This document shows positions 9,323-18,745 of a DNA stretch of 64,000 bases, piece after piece; position 1 is the stretch's first letter, and each line of letters begins with the position of its first letter. Source of the DNA: CAZOKZ01 sp964580585 (GTDB lineage Bacteria; Sumerlaeota; Sumerlaeia; SLMS01; JAHLLQ01); assembly GCA_964580585.1 (NCBI GenBank), contig CAZOKZ010000014.1:7247-71246 (forward strand), read 5' to 3'. The notes below the pieces were generated by a model that saw nothing but the letters and a program-made list of their open reading frames with translations, did no database searches and was not told where the DNA came from. The translations under genes were made by a program, and so were the position numbers.

Positions 9323-10168
9323 TTGCAACTTGGAAATCTCGAAGTCCACGTCGTGTCCGACGGAACTATCCGTCTCGATGGAGGAGCGATGTTCGGCTCC
9401 GTTCCGAAAATCATCTGGGAGCGTCGTCATCCGCCGGACGAACGTAACCGCATTTTGATCGGACTTAATTGCCTGCTGATTAAATCGCCCGAGTTCACCG
9501 CTTTGATCGACACGGGCATGGGCGAAAAATGGGATGCCAAGATGACCGAAATATTCGGCATCGACCGCACACCGGGCTTAGTGGGCGAGTTGGCACGCTG
9601 TGGCGTTCAACCGGAAGAAGTGACGCATGTGCTATTTTCTCACCTGCACATCGATCATGCCGGTGGCAATACACGATTTGGCGCGAGCGAAGGTCAATTC
9701 GACATCGTTTTTCCAAACGCGCGTCATGTGGTGCAGCGCCTCGAATGGCAGGACGCGCATCGCGATCATCCAGCGACGTGCGGCGATTATACGCTCGATG
9801 ATTTGGACCCCATCGCGCGCGCTGGATTGCTGGATTTCATCGATGGGGACGGAGAAGTCCTTCCTGGTATTCGAGCCCATGTGACCGGTGGTCACACACG
9901 CGGGCATCAGATATTTTTCATCGAATCGAACGGTACAGCGCTTGTTTATCTGGCAGACCTGATGCCCACGACCTCGCATCTCAAGCCCCATTATCACATG
10001 GCATACGACCTGTTCCCTATGCAGATAGCAGAAGAGCGAATTCGCATGGTCGAGGAGATTCTTGCGCGCGACTTAATGTGTGTTTTCGAGCACGACGCGC
10101 ACGTTCCCCTCGCTAAATTGCATCGTGGGGACGGAGACAAATTGCACGCCACGTCTGTCGCAAATTGA
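9323..10168 (+). CDS. Metallo-beta-lactamase-fold hydrolase
   Basis: A 281-residue protein. TTG 9323 is chosen as start because GGAG (9311-9314) lies eight bases upstream and the domain begins right there (NLEVHVVSDGTIRLDGG). The open frame runs further upstream only by overlapping the cupin gene. The zinc-binding motif HLHIDHAGG (residues 107-115) is intact. It is followed by HVTGGHTRGHQ, by LADLMPT with the bridging Asp, and by a late FEHDAHVP histidine. This pattern fits quorum-lactonase/quinoprotein-like MBL hydrolases that cleave esters or lactones. The substrate is unknown. Two GGGGACGGAG motifs lie within the gene (9845, 10127). Confidence 0.85.
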   Translation: MQLGNLEVHVVSDGTIRLDGGAMFGSVPKIIWERRHPPDERNRILIGLNCLLIKSPEFTALIDTGMGEKWDAKMTEIFGIDRTPGLVGELARCGVQPEEVTHVLFSHLHIDHAGGNTRFGASEGQFDIVFPNARHVVQRLEWQDAHRDHPATCGDYTLDDLDPIARAGLLDFIDGDGEVLPGIRAHVTGGHTRGHQIFFIESNGTALVYLADLMPTTSHLKPHYHMAYDLFPMQIAEERIRMVEEILARDLMCVFEHDAHVPLAKLHRGDGDKLHATSVAN

Positions 10169-10178
10169 CACCCGGAAA

Positions 10179-11948
10179 TCATTGCCACGCGTTGAAGTCG
10201 ATGACATTGGCCGTGGTTGATTGACCAGACAGAATCAACGAAAACGCTTGTTTCCCGCCGACCAAGGCGCCTTTGTGAGTGACGCGCACTTGATAGACAC
10301 CTTGTTGTGTCAATGGCGCGATGACGAGAACCTGTTCCACGTTGTCGCGCGTATTATTCCCTTTTGAGGCGGAATGGGTGGGATTCGCGGGATCGAGCAC
10401 ATACGGCAATATACTGGAAAACCCCAGCGGAGTTTGAACGCGCAAATCGAGATCGTTCACCAAAACGTTCGTTGAATTGTCGAGCCCTTCCACGACAGGT
10501 CCTGGTGGGTCCGTCCAGCATAACGTCACGCGAATCGGATCTTCGCCATTCCACGTGATGGCGTACGTTGCCGAAGGATTCAAATCGCTCAGTTCATCTT
10601 CGATAAGATGGCGCTGATAGGGCATCGCAGCATCGGTCTCGATCAGATCCGCTGCTTGCCGTGTATTCATCAATCCCCAGCCCGTAATATAATCGGGCCC
10701 GGGTGTGTTCAAGTCGTCCGTTGTGTGGATAATCAACGCCTTAAGTGTTGCCGCCCGCATCACACCGCCGGTGAGGCGATTATACAACTCCTGGAGTAAA
10801 ATCGCCGATCCCGCCGCATTGGGCGAAGACATGCTTGTGCCGCTTGAATTGAAATAGGAATCGTCATTCGGAGTGTAACACGACCGCAGGCTGGTTCCAT
10901 TGGCAACGATGTCCGGTTTGATCCGTCCATCGTCCGTTGGACCCCAGGAGCTGAAGGTGGACATGGTGGCTTTCGTTAAATCGCGTACACCATCTGTCCA
11001 CGCATCGTTTACCGCACCGACAACCATGATGTTTTTCGAGTTTGCAAACGTCGGTAACGTATCGAATCCTCCGTTATCCCACGCATCGGATGGCGGATCG
11101 GTTTCCGGATCGTATCCTCCCGACATCCACTCGTCGTTTTCATCCAGGTAATACCATGTTGCGCCCGGCACCGAGGGCGCTTTTTCACTACGGTCGTTTC
11201 CCGCTGACTTGAACGGCAGATAATAAGGCCGGTCGAAACAAACCTGATCCCATTCTTGGGCGGTTTCCTCGTAACGACCGAAATTTCGGTCTTCGAGTTC
11301 TCCCATTCTGCCGAACCAATGATAACCATATTGGCCCGAAAAATTCCAATAAATCCAACCCACAACATGGCCATAGGAGTGATTGGAAACCGCGATGGCG
11401 TTATCATTCAGAACCGCCTCGGCAGTTGCCGCTCCCTCGTCTAACATCTCGTTCGTATCGTCGTCCCAGTTATACATCCGCAGCGTCGCTTCAGGCGCCA
11501 TACCAAGCACCCGTGAATCCACACCCTTTGCCACCAACGTTCCCGCCACGTGTGTCGAGTGGCTGGCCACCTCGGAATGATCGGGCGAAACAACGCGCGT
11601 CGGTAACTCCTGGTGGGAAGGCAGCGCCAAGCCCACATCCCAGACTCCAATGCGCCAACCATCGCCTTGAGGGTATAACGGTGGTTGATTGCGTACCTGA
11701 TCCGTTGCAGTGGAAATCGCCGCTCGTTCATTCAAGGTTAAAAAAAAGAGCGGGCGGTTTTGTCGAATTTCCATCAAGTCGAAAACGTCGCCATGCGCCG
11801 ATTCGTTGCGTATCGGCCATCCGTGCTCACGCGCAAACCGTTCTGCTGCCTGTTTGCGTGGTGAAACCGTTCGCTCTGCGTCCAGTTGGGCACACACGCA
11901 TAAAGGCACGCCCATCAACAATCCAGCGATGAATATTCGACGCAGCAT
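10179..11948 (-). CDS. Secreted subtilisin-like serine protease (S8)
   Basis: A 589-residue protein with a signal peptide (MLRRIFIAGLLMGVPLCVCA, cleavage before QLDA). The catalytic triad is complete: Asp104 in IGVWDVG, His133 in HSTHVAGT and Ser372 in SSGTSMSSPNAAG. An oxyanion-hole Asn is expected in the SAGND segment. After the peptidase domain (about 95-435) comes a beta-sandwich of proprotein-convertase/jelly-roll type (about 440-580), with VTLCWTDPPGP and LVNDLDLRV. The pro-region (about 21-90) is short. It lies 75 bases downstream of the RND-ABC gene on the same strand and is probably exported for protein degradation or processing outside the cell. Confidence 0.9.
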   Translation of the reverse strand: MLRRIFIAGLLMGVPLCVCAQLDAERTVSPRKQAAERFAREHGWPIRNESAHGDVFDLMEIRQNRPLFFLTLNERAAISTATDQVRNQPPLYPQGDGWRIGVWDVGLALPSHQELPTRVVSPDHSEVASHSTHVAGTLVAKGVDSRVLGMAPEATLRMYNWDDDTNEMLDEGAATAEAVLNDNAIAVSNHSYGHVVGWIYWNFSGQYGYHWFGRMGELEDRNFGRYEETAQEWDQVCFDRPYYLPFKSAGNDRSEKAPSVPGATWYYLDENDEWMSGGYDPETDPPSDAWDNGGFDTLPTFANSKNIMVVGAVNDAWTDGVRDLTKATMSTFSSWGPTDDGRIKPDIVANGTSLRSCYTPNDDSYFNSSGTSMSSPNAAGSAILLQELYNRLTGGVMRAATLKALIIHTTDDLNTPGPDYITGWGLMNTRQAADLIETDAAMPYQRHLIEDELSDLNPSATYAITWNGEDPIRVTLCWTDPPGPVVEGLDNSTNVLVNDLDLRVQTPLGFSSILPYVLDPANPTHSASKGNNTRDNVEQVLVIAPLTQQGVYQVRVTHKGALVGGKQAFSLILSGQSTTANVIDFNAWQ

Positions 11949-12023
11949 GGAGGTAGAGCAACTCCCGGGGGATTTCGATCAAAAAAGTATCGTGCTTATG
12001 GGCGGGTTTGTCAGTCCCATTTC

Positions 12024-15000
12024 TCACGATTGTGGCGGAGTACTCATCAACATGCCAAGCAACGCATCCTCCAATGTCGCCGTCGCTTGTTCTGCGCGCG
12101 GGTGGGGAAGTTTTTCCGAAAGGCACCGCCATCCCGATGCTTCGCCGCGTGCATATCGAAACAACACGTGTGCATCGGACGCCAACAAAGTTTCTCGTAC
12201 CTTCTCCGGCGTTTCATTTTCGATAGGTACCTGCCAGACACGCTCGTTCCAATGGGCACGTAATTCCTCGGGGGCACCACAAAACAGCAACCGTCCACGT
12301 TCGAGGACGCCGACTTGTGTGCAGGTGTCTTCAAGATCCTCCACGATGTGTGTTGAGAAAATCACCGTGCGTTCATGTGCCAGTTGCGCCAACAAGAGAC
12401 GAATCTTTACGCGCTCGATGGGATCGAGTCCCGCAGTTGGCTCATCGACAATCACAATGGGCGGTGCTTGTAAAAGCACACGCGCAATTCCGGCACGTTG
12501 CTTCATTCCTCCGGAAAAGGTTTTGATCTTGCGGTCGAGCACATGTTCGAGATGGACTTGTGTTGCAACGCGTTCGATGGCAGCACACCGTTCCTCCGGT
12601 GTCTTTAACGGCGCCAATCGAGACAATTGCTCCGCGAGGGACGGAGTCGCCGGAGGATCGATTTCCGCCAATTGCAACGTACGTGCCGTCAGTAGCGCGA
12701 ACGTATCGAGATATTCCCGCAACGTCATCCACTCATAATGCCCATGATTTTGGGGCAAATAGCCAATCAAAGGCGCCAGCGATTCGGGGGCCTCGCGATG
12801 TGCGATACCGAATAATCGCACGGTTCCTCGTGTTGGTTCTATCAACCCCGCGACGCAGCGCATCAACGTCGTTTTTCCTGCGCCATTTGGCCCTAAAAGT
12901 CCAAATAATCCAGGTTTGATTTCCAGATCCACGCTATCCAATGCATTAAGACCAACAAGGGGACGGTGACCGAACGGATACTGCTTGCTGGGCAACAATT
13001 GCTTGAATACTCGCCAACGTTCTGTTGGGAAGATGACATGTAGATTGCCAACAGAAATCGTGGGGACGGAGTTGTCGGTTGAATGGGGACGGAGAACAGG
13101 GATTTGCGTCGGTTCATTCTCCGAAGCCTTGGGAGTGTTACCGAAATTTTCGCGTAAAAGCACGACGGGATCAACAAAGATCATTTTCAACACGGAACGC
13201 AATGCCCGAAACGCTACCTTGATCGCATGCCACGTCCAACGCCACGCAGTGGGAAGCTGCTCACGAATGAAAATGACCATCCCTCGCCAGATTCGTTTCG
13301 GCCATGTTAAAGGACGCCATTTCCAAATACATACAAGTGCGATGACCGCATGGGAAAGTGCATTGCTGATTGTTTCAAACAACCGGAACAGCCACGCCCA
13401 GAATGCCAACCATCCAGGTCGCGCGAAACGCACAAAATCCTCGCCCATCAAATAAAAGCAGGGGAGAACCAGCAATGTCAGGAACGTCGCGCTTGTCAAT
13501 CCACCCAGCACCGTCACCGCAACGGGTCGCCATTGTGACGTTTCGTCGCCCGAAATCGCCATCGGGAGCAGTCCGAGAAATGTTGTCATGAAAGTCATCA
13601 GAATAGGGCGAAGTCGTTGGTCGGCGGCTTGAAATATCGCCCGTAAACTGCGATAGTTGTGTTCATGTTGATAGCGCATCGTTTGATCCATCAACACAAT
13701 ACCGTTATTCACCGCGAGCCCGATCAACAAAATAACGCCGAAACCGGCCAAATCGTCGAAAGGTAATCCCGTCGCATACAAGGCGACAACGACACCAATC
13801 ATGATTAGTGGATTCGTTGCAATGATGGTGAAGGGCACCCAGTACGATTCAAATACCGCGGCCATCACGACATAAATCAATATCATTCCAGCGAATATCA
13901 CGAACGAAAAATCCTGCTGACGCTGGTCCAGTTGCTTCTGCGTCCCTTCGAACTCGACGACTACGCCAGCCGGGTTTGGCAGCGTACGAATGGCGCGTTT
14001 TACGGCTTCCTGAATCGCTCCCTGGTCCGCACCGGGCGTCCACAAATATTCGACCTGTAAACTTGTCTGGCGATCCGCGCGGTAAATACGCGTAGGCGAA
14101 GTTCCCGTGCGGAATTTTGTCAAATCGCCGAGACCCAACACGCTTCCAGTCGGTGCATAAACGGGCATGTCCTTCACATCGGACAATGTTTCTGAATCCG
14201 AATCGGCGATTGAAATCGTCACATCCGTACGATCGTCGCCATCCTTCAAAACAAGACTTGAAACCTGGCCCATCGAGCGCGTGATACCGACGTACTGACC
14301 GAGACTTTCTCCCGTCACGCCAAACGGCCCGCTTTTTTCCCGGTCGATATCCGCGTGATATTCGGGCTGCGAATCCTCGCGCTGAATACGAGCGAACAAA
14401 ATATCAGGCGTCACTGAAATCGCATCGATGAAACGTGCCGCATAAGCTTCAACGCTTTCCTTGTTCAGCCCTTTGACCGTTACCTGGCCTCGGTCGCCGC
14501 GTGGCAACACATCGTCGCCCATCGGCTGAGTCGGCGAATTCAGCATCGCCTCTGCGCCCGGAATATCGCCGACAAAGTCCACGATTGCCGAACGTACCTG
14601 ATCCATCGAACGACCGCTTGGGCGTTCGTCTTTTGGTTTTAAATGAATATCGAACGACGCTTCGTCTCCGCGAAACCAGGCCCCGATCCGTTTGATATCT
14701 TCATGCTCGAGCAAACGATCTTCGACGAACGCCACAGTCATACTCGTTTCGCTCGTCAAATTTCCCGGCGGCAGCTTCAGGAACAACCGGAACACCTCAT
14801 CCGTTTGCTCGCGATTCGTAGGAGCCTCTTTAACTGCGCTGCACGCCTCCAGAAATACAAACGCCAACATGGCCGTGATCACAAACAGCACGCGTGCACG
14901 GTGGCGAATGGATGCTTTCAGCAAAAACCGGTAAACTTCACGCACACGGCTATGCGTAGGGTTCAATCGTTCGGCGGCCTTGTGCCATTCCGCATCGCCT

Positions 15001-16499
15001 TGCGCGCCGCGATGTCTCACGATGCTCCTGAGCGTTTTCGCCGTCAGCATAGCCGATAAACTTAATGCGGTTACCAACGAAAGCAACAGCGGGAAGATTA
15101 ATGCTAACGCTGGCTCTTTGATGAAGAGCTTGAATTCGCCTTCGACAAAAAACAAGGCCACGAATGGAATCGCCGTCGTTAACGTTGACGCCAGAAGCGC
15201 GCGCCCCACTTCGCCTCCGCCCAATTCGGCCGCGCGCAGGGCGCTCAGATGGCGCCCGAAATACAGGCGAAAACAATTTTCCACCACAACGATCGAATTG
15301 TCCACCAACATGCCAACACCGAGCGCCAACCCGATAATCGAGAAAATGTTGATGCTCATTCCAAACGCGAAAAATAAGTTGAACACCGCGATAATACAAA
15401 TGGGGACGGAGATAAAAATGATTGAAGCAATGCGCCATGACTTGAAGAAAACCAATGGAACGATTAATGCCAATGCAGCTCCAACAAGCGCCAAATTGCG
15501 TACTTGATTGATAACGTCTTCCACAATTTCCGCGATATCGGTTTCAACGTGCAGCGCTGTCCCTGGTGGCAAGGTCGCGTTAATTTCATCGATGCGCGTT
15601 CGGACTTTCTGGGCGACTTCGATCAGATTCTCGCCTTCTTCGCGATCAATTTGAATCCCAATCGCATTGTTGCCGTTTGCGCGATAAATCCATCCATCGT
15701 ACGTGGCGCCTTCGGTCACCATGGCGACATCTTCGAGCGTCAAAACGCCGTTTTCATCGACGGCTATCTGGCGCAGCTCATCGACATTTCGCACCTGCTC
15801 GTCCAACAATACGTAGTGCGTTTCGCCGGGAACGCGTAACTTGCCGAGAAAGTTATCCTGCACACCTGCCGATTGAATGCGCCCAAAAACGTTTTCGAAT
15901 CGCAGACCATAACCGACCAGTCGCGTTGGATCGAGCTCGATATCGGCCGCATCGGCAGTCAAGCCACCGACTTCGACTTTCGCAACTCCGGAAATTGTTT
16001 TGATCTGAGTTTCGACTTTGCTGCGCACAATTTCACGCAGAACGGATTCATCATCCGGACCTTCGAGCGAGACGCTCATCAGGAAATTTTTGAAACTATC
16101 CGTCGAAAAGGGAAAAACTTGAATTGTTGTGCGACGATCCTTCAAATCCTGCTGAAACGCGTTGAGGCGTTCTTGCAGATCAATCGTCGTAAACCGAATA
16201 TCGGTACCGTATTCAAAGTCTGCGCGAATCCAGGTACCCCACGACCCCGTCCACGAACGCATTTCCTTGATACGGGGCAATTCCGCGATGATGCCTTCGA
16301 CCGGTTTGGTTAGTTCATCGAGGTTTTCGGTTGGTCCCGCTCCGGGTTTGGCCATGTAAACGCCAACCGTGGGGACCGTGAAATCCGGCAACAACTGTAC
16401 GGGCAATTGCCGATATGAAACTGCCCCGAGCACCACAAGCGCGAGAAAGATCATCGCAATGGTGACGGGGCGATTGACGGCGAATCGGGACAGTTGCAT
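12024..16499 (-). CDS. RND efflux permease fused to an ABC-transporter ATPase
   Basis: One open frame of 1491 codons. Residues 1-1030 form a complete HAE1/AcrB-like permease: FAVNRPVTIAMIFLALVVLG at the first TM helix, the TM4 proton-relay segment GMLVDNSIVVVEN near 396, two periplasmic loops, and LIGLAVNNGIVLMD in the second half. Residues about 1030-1165 are a linker with extra hydrophobic or amphipathic stretches. Residues about 1165-1490 are a full ABC ATPase of the ABC-2 exporter type: Walker A GLLGPNGAGKTT near 1200, signature FSGGMKQRAG near 1326, Walker B IVIVDEPTAGLD near 1350 and the H-loop FSTHIVED. No adaptor or TolC gene adjoins it. No Shine-Dalgarno is obvious. Coupling of proton-driven and ATP-driven steps in one chain is inference. 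Confidence 0.88.
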   Translation of the reverse strand: MQLSRFAVNRPVTIAMIFLALVVLGAVSYRQLPVQLLPDFTVPTVGVYMAKPGAGPTENLDELTKPVEGIIAELPRIKEMRSWTGSWGTWIRADFEYGTDIRFTTIDLQERLNAFQQDLKDRRTTIQVFPFSTDSFKNFLMSVSLEGPDDESVLREIVRSKVETQIKTISGVAKVEVGGLTADAADIELDPTRLVGYGLRFENVFGRIQSAGVQDNFLGKLRVPGETHYVLLDEQVRNVDELRQIAVDENGVLTLEDVAMVTEGATYDGWIYRANGNNAIGIQIDREEGENLIEVAQKVRTRIDEINATLPPGTALHVETDIAEIVEDVINQVRNLALVGAALALIVPLVFFKSWRIASIIFISVPICIIAVFNLFFAFGMSINIFSIIGLALGVGMLVDNSIVVVENCFRLYFGRHLSALRAAELGGGEVGRALLASTLTTAIPFVALFFVEGEFKLFIKEPALALIFPLLLSLVTALSLSAMLTAKTLRSIVRHRGAQGDAEWHKAAERLNPTHSRVREVYRFLLKASIRHRARVLFVITAMLAFVFLEACSAVKEAPTNREQTDEVFRLFLKLPPGNLTSETSMTVAFVEDRLLEHEDIKRIGAWFRGDEASFDIHLKPKDERPSGRSMDQVRSAIVDFVGDIPGAEAMLNSPTQPMGDDVLPRGDRGQVTVKGLNKESVEAYAARFIDAISVTPDILFARIQREDSQPEYHADIDREKSGPFGVTGESLGQYVGITRSMGQVSSLVLKDGDDRTDVTISIADSDSETLSDVKDMPVYAPTGSVLGLGDLTKFRTGTSPTRIYRADRQTSLQVEYLWTPGADQGAIQEAVKRAIRTLPNPAGVVVEFEGTQKQLDQRQQDFSFVIFAGMILIYVVMAAVFESYWVPFTIIATNPLIMIGVVVALYATGLPFDDLAGFGVILLIGLAVNNGIVLMDQTMRYQHEHNYRSLRAIFQAADQRLRPILMTFMTTFLGLLPMAISGDETSQWRPVAVTVLGGLTSATFLTLLVLPCFYLMGEDFVRFARPGWLAFWAWLFRLFETISNALSHAVIALVCIWKWRPLTWPKRIWRGMVIFIREQLPTAWRWTWHAIKVAFRALRSVLKMIFVDPVVLLRENFGNTPKASENEPTQIPVLRPHSTDNSVPTISVGNLHVIFPTERWRVFKQLLPSKQYPFGHRPLVGLNALDSVDLEIKPGLFGLLGPNGAGKTTLMRCVAGLIEPTRGTVRLFGIAHREAPESLAPLIGYLPQNHGHYEWMTLREYLDTFALLTARTLQLAEIDPPATPSLAEQLSRLAPLKTPEERCAAIERVATQVHLEHVLDRKIKTFSGGMKQRAGIARVLLQAPPIVIVDEPTAGLDPIERVKIRLLLAQLAHERTVIFSTHIVEDLEDTCTQVGVLERGRLLFCGAPEELRAHWNERVWQVPIENETPEKVRETLLASDAHVLFRYARGEASGWRCLSEKLPHPRAEQATATLEDALLGMLMSTPPQS
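13062..13094 (+). repeat. Paired GGGGACGGAG motifs in the RND-ABC linker
   Basis: Two exact copies (13062-13071 and 13085-13094) lie 13 bases apart, inside the short stretch coding for the linker between the permease and ATPase parts. On the coding strand one is read as Ser-Val-Pro and the other as Leu-Arg-Pro, so they are in different reading frames. Confidence 0.9.
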
Positions 16500-16728
16500 G
16501 GGAGTGAAGCAAGTTTAAAGGCAAAAGGGACAAGGCAAAAAGAAAAGATGAAAGATAGATGGATTTTCGAGTTTGCTTCGAAACATTACCACCGTGTTGC
16601 CTGCTGGCATTCAGATCCTGATTCCCTTAAACCGAATCTCGAACCTCGAATTCCATTAAAATTCAGCTCTTTATCTTCTGCCTTTTACCTTAAAAATCAT
16701 CCTTCCTCCTTTATCCCTCATCCTTTCG
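16500..16728. other. Gap between RND-ABC gene and clpX with low-complexity repeat
   Basis: No gene is seen here. The minus strand at 16717-16698 reads GGGATAAAGGAGGAAGGATG, which matches 19 of 20 bases of the sequence at 22372-22391 inside the aminotransferase gene. The left part is a purine-rich AAAGGCAAAAG-type tract. No clear promoter or terminator. Confidence 0.5.
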
Positions 16729-18003
16729 TTACGCTGATTCCTTCTTCTCGCGTTTGACGTACGTCGGATCGCCTTCGCCTTTGATGACATCGGCATTGAT
16801 GCGAACTTCCGCGGTTTCGTCAGCAATGCTGGGCAACTCGAACATGATTTCCATCATCTGGCGTTCGATGATCGCGCGTAAACCACGCGCGCCTGTTTCC
16901 ATCTTGATTGCTTCACGCGCGATTTCACTCACCGCTTCGTCTTCAAAGACCAAATCCACGCCGTCCATTTCAAACAGCTTTTCGTATTGTTTCAACAACG
17001 CGTTCTTAGGTTCGGAAAGAATCATCTTCAATTCCGACTCGCCAAGGTTATCCAGCGTTGCCAGCACCGGGAAGCGTCCGATGAACTCGGGAATCAAACC
17101 GAACTTCAGCAAATCCTGGTGCACGACTTTTTGCAGAATTTCACCCTGGTCGATTTCATGACGCGATTTTACCTCGGCGCCAAAGCCCATCGTGCGTTGT
17201 TCTGTGCGTTGACGGATAATATCGACAAGACCGCTGAACGCACCACCCGCGATGAACAGAATATTGCTCGTATCCAGGCGAATGTATTCCTGATGCGGAT
17301 GCTTGCGTCCGCCGGTTGGGGGGACGTTTGCCACCGTGCCTTCCAGAATCTTCAACAGCGCCTGCTGGACACCTTCGCCGGAAACATCGCGGGTGATCGA
17401 TACGTTTTGCGTCGTGCGATTGATCTTATCGATTTCATCGATGTAGATAATACCGCGCTGGGCTTTTTCCACGTCGCCGTCTGCATTTTGCAGGAGCCGC
17501 AACAGGATGTTTTCCACATCCTCGCCAACGTAACCGGCTTGCGTCAGCGTTGTTGCGTCCGCAATGGCGAACGGAACGTTCAACACACGCGCCAACGTCT
17601 GGGCCATCAGGGTTTTGCCGCAGCCCGTTGGACCAAGCAGCAAAATATTCGACTTCTGAATTTCCACGTCTTCTTGCGAAACGTTTGAAACCAGTCGCTT
17701 GTAATGATTATAGACCGCGACCGACAACGCGCGCTTCGTGCGATCCTGAGAAATCACGTAACTATCGAGATAATCGAAAATTTCCGTAGGAGTTGGCAAC
17801 TTCTCCAACATCGTCAACGAATCGTCTTCGCCAGACTTTTGCTGCGTTGTCGATTCCTCGCGGCGCAACCGCTCGTGACAGGTCGAAACGCATTCATCGC
17901 AGATATAAACCGACGTGCCGCCTTCTTCACGGGGCGACAATCCCTTAAACAACGTGCGAACCTGGTGCTGATCTCGTCCGCAAAAAGAGCATCTTAAACG
18001 CAT
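16729..18003 (-). CDS. clpX: ATP-dependent Clp protease ATP-binding subunit ClpX
   Basis: A 424-residue protein with the whole ClpX architecture. The N-terminal C4 zinc finger has Cys5, Cys8, Cys35 and Cys38. The AAA+ module has Walker A GPTGCGKT (124-131), Walker B IIYIDEID (185-192) and the C-terminal small domain with a GARGLRAIIE sensor-2 motif. ClpX is the hexameric unfoldase that feeds tagged proteins to ClpP in the cytoplasm. The usual upstream partners tig and clpP are absent; it sits 115 bases downstream of plsY on the same strand. That spacing leaves room for its own promoter. Confidence 0.96.
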   Translation of the reverse strand: MRLRCSFCGRDQHQVRTLFKGLSPREEGGTSVYICDECVSTCHERLRREESTTQQKSGEDDSLTMLEKLPTPTEIFDYLDSYVISQDRTKRALSVAVYNHYKRLVSNVSQEDVEIQKSNILLLGPTGCGKTLMAQTLARVLNVPFAIADATTLTQAGYVGEDVENILLRLLQNADGDVEKAQRGIIYIDEIDKINRTTQNVSITRDVSGEGVQQALLKILEGTVANVPPTGGRKHPHQEYIRLDTSNILFIAGGAFSGLVDIIRQRTEQRTMGFGAEVKSRHEIDQGEILQKVVHQDLLKFGLIPEFIGRFPVLATLDNLGESELKMILSEPKNALLKQYEKLFEMDGVDLVFEDEAVSEIAREAIKMETGARGLRAIIERQMMEIMFELPSIADETAEVRINADVIKGEGDPTYVKREKKESA

Positions 18004-18118
18004 TAAATCTCTCCACAGTAGGCCTGTCGTTACGGTAGGTTACCCTCGTCCACCACGCAACGGGAAAGCGCTACCTTATGCATCGTTCAGGCCAAACGGT
18101 TTATTGACTGGAATCCAT

Positions 18119-18745
18119 TCAGGAGGTTGCTTCCGAGGCTTTCTTTCGGCTCACCTTGGCTTCGGTTCCATCCAGCAACCGGCGGATGTTCGTGCGGTGC
18201 TTGAAAATAATTCCCGCGCTCGCCAACGCAGTGAAGGCAAACAGCGGCCCAAGTCCGATCAGAAAAAACACCGCCGTGGGTAATGTGATCGAAGCTACAA
18301 TCGATCCCAACGACACGTAACGTGTCATTGCCAGAGTCAGCAGAAAAACTCCCAACGCGATCAACAAGGCCGGCCAGCTCAACGCCAAAAACACACCGGC
18401 CGCCGTAGCCACGCCTTTTCCGCCTTTGAAGCCTAAAAACACATTGATCAGGTTCCCGACCAACACCGCCACACCGATTGCGACGCGCAATCCTTCCGTG
18501 GGTTCAGGTGCCAGGTAACCCGGCAAAAACAACACCGTCAGCAAGGCTTTGCCAACATCCAAAATCAATACTGGCAGTCCCAGTTTCCAACCCAGAACAC
18601 GCATGGCGTTGGTAAAACCGATGTTATTCGATCCATGTTCGCGTAAATCGATTCCGGCAAAGGCCTTTCCAATCAGCAACCCGGACGGAATCGCTCCGAT
18701 CAAATAAGCGCCGACAATGCCTGCTCCCGCCAAGGCAATGTTCAT
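18119..18745 (-). CDS. plsY: Glycerol-3-phosphate acyltransferase PlsY
   Basis: A 208-residue integral membrane protein with about six hydrophobic segments. The ATG at 18745 is chosen because it overlaps the trpC stop as ATGA and gives the standard PlsY N-terminus (IVGAYLIGAIPSGLLIGK). PlsY motifs are visible: a GSNNIGFTN motif after IDLREH, the loop GFKGGKGVATAAG, and a C-terminal FKHRTNIRRLLDGTE. The enzyme transfers the acyl group from acyl-phosphate to glycerol-3-phosphate, the first step of phospholipid synthesis. Its acyl-phosphate donor would be made by PlsX, encoded at 34805-35833. Its placement in a trp gene cluster with translational coupling is unusual. Confidence 0.95.
   Translation of the reverse strand: MNIALAGAGIVGAYLIGAIPSGLLIGKAFAGIDLREHGSNNIGFTNAMRVLGWKLGLPVLILDVGKALLTVLFLPGYLAPEPTEGLRVAIGVAVLVGNLINVFLGFKGGKGVATAAGVFLALSWPALLIALGVFLLTLAMTRYVSLGSIVASITLPTAVFFLIGLGPLFAFTALASAGIIFKHRTNIRRLLDGTEAKVSRKKASEATS

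Noticed and set aside
12024..16499. The RND-ABC fusion as a sequencing or assembly artefact
   Set aside because: The frame is open throughout, the linker is in the same frame as both domains and both domains are complete with intact motifs; only read data could still overturn this.
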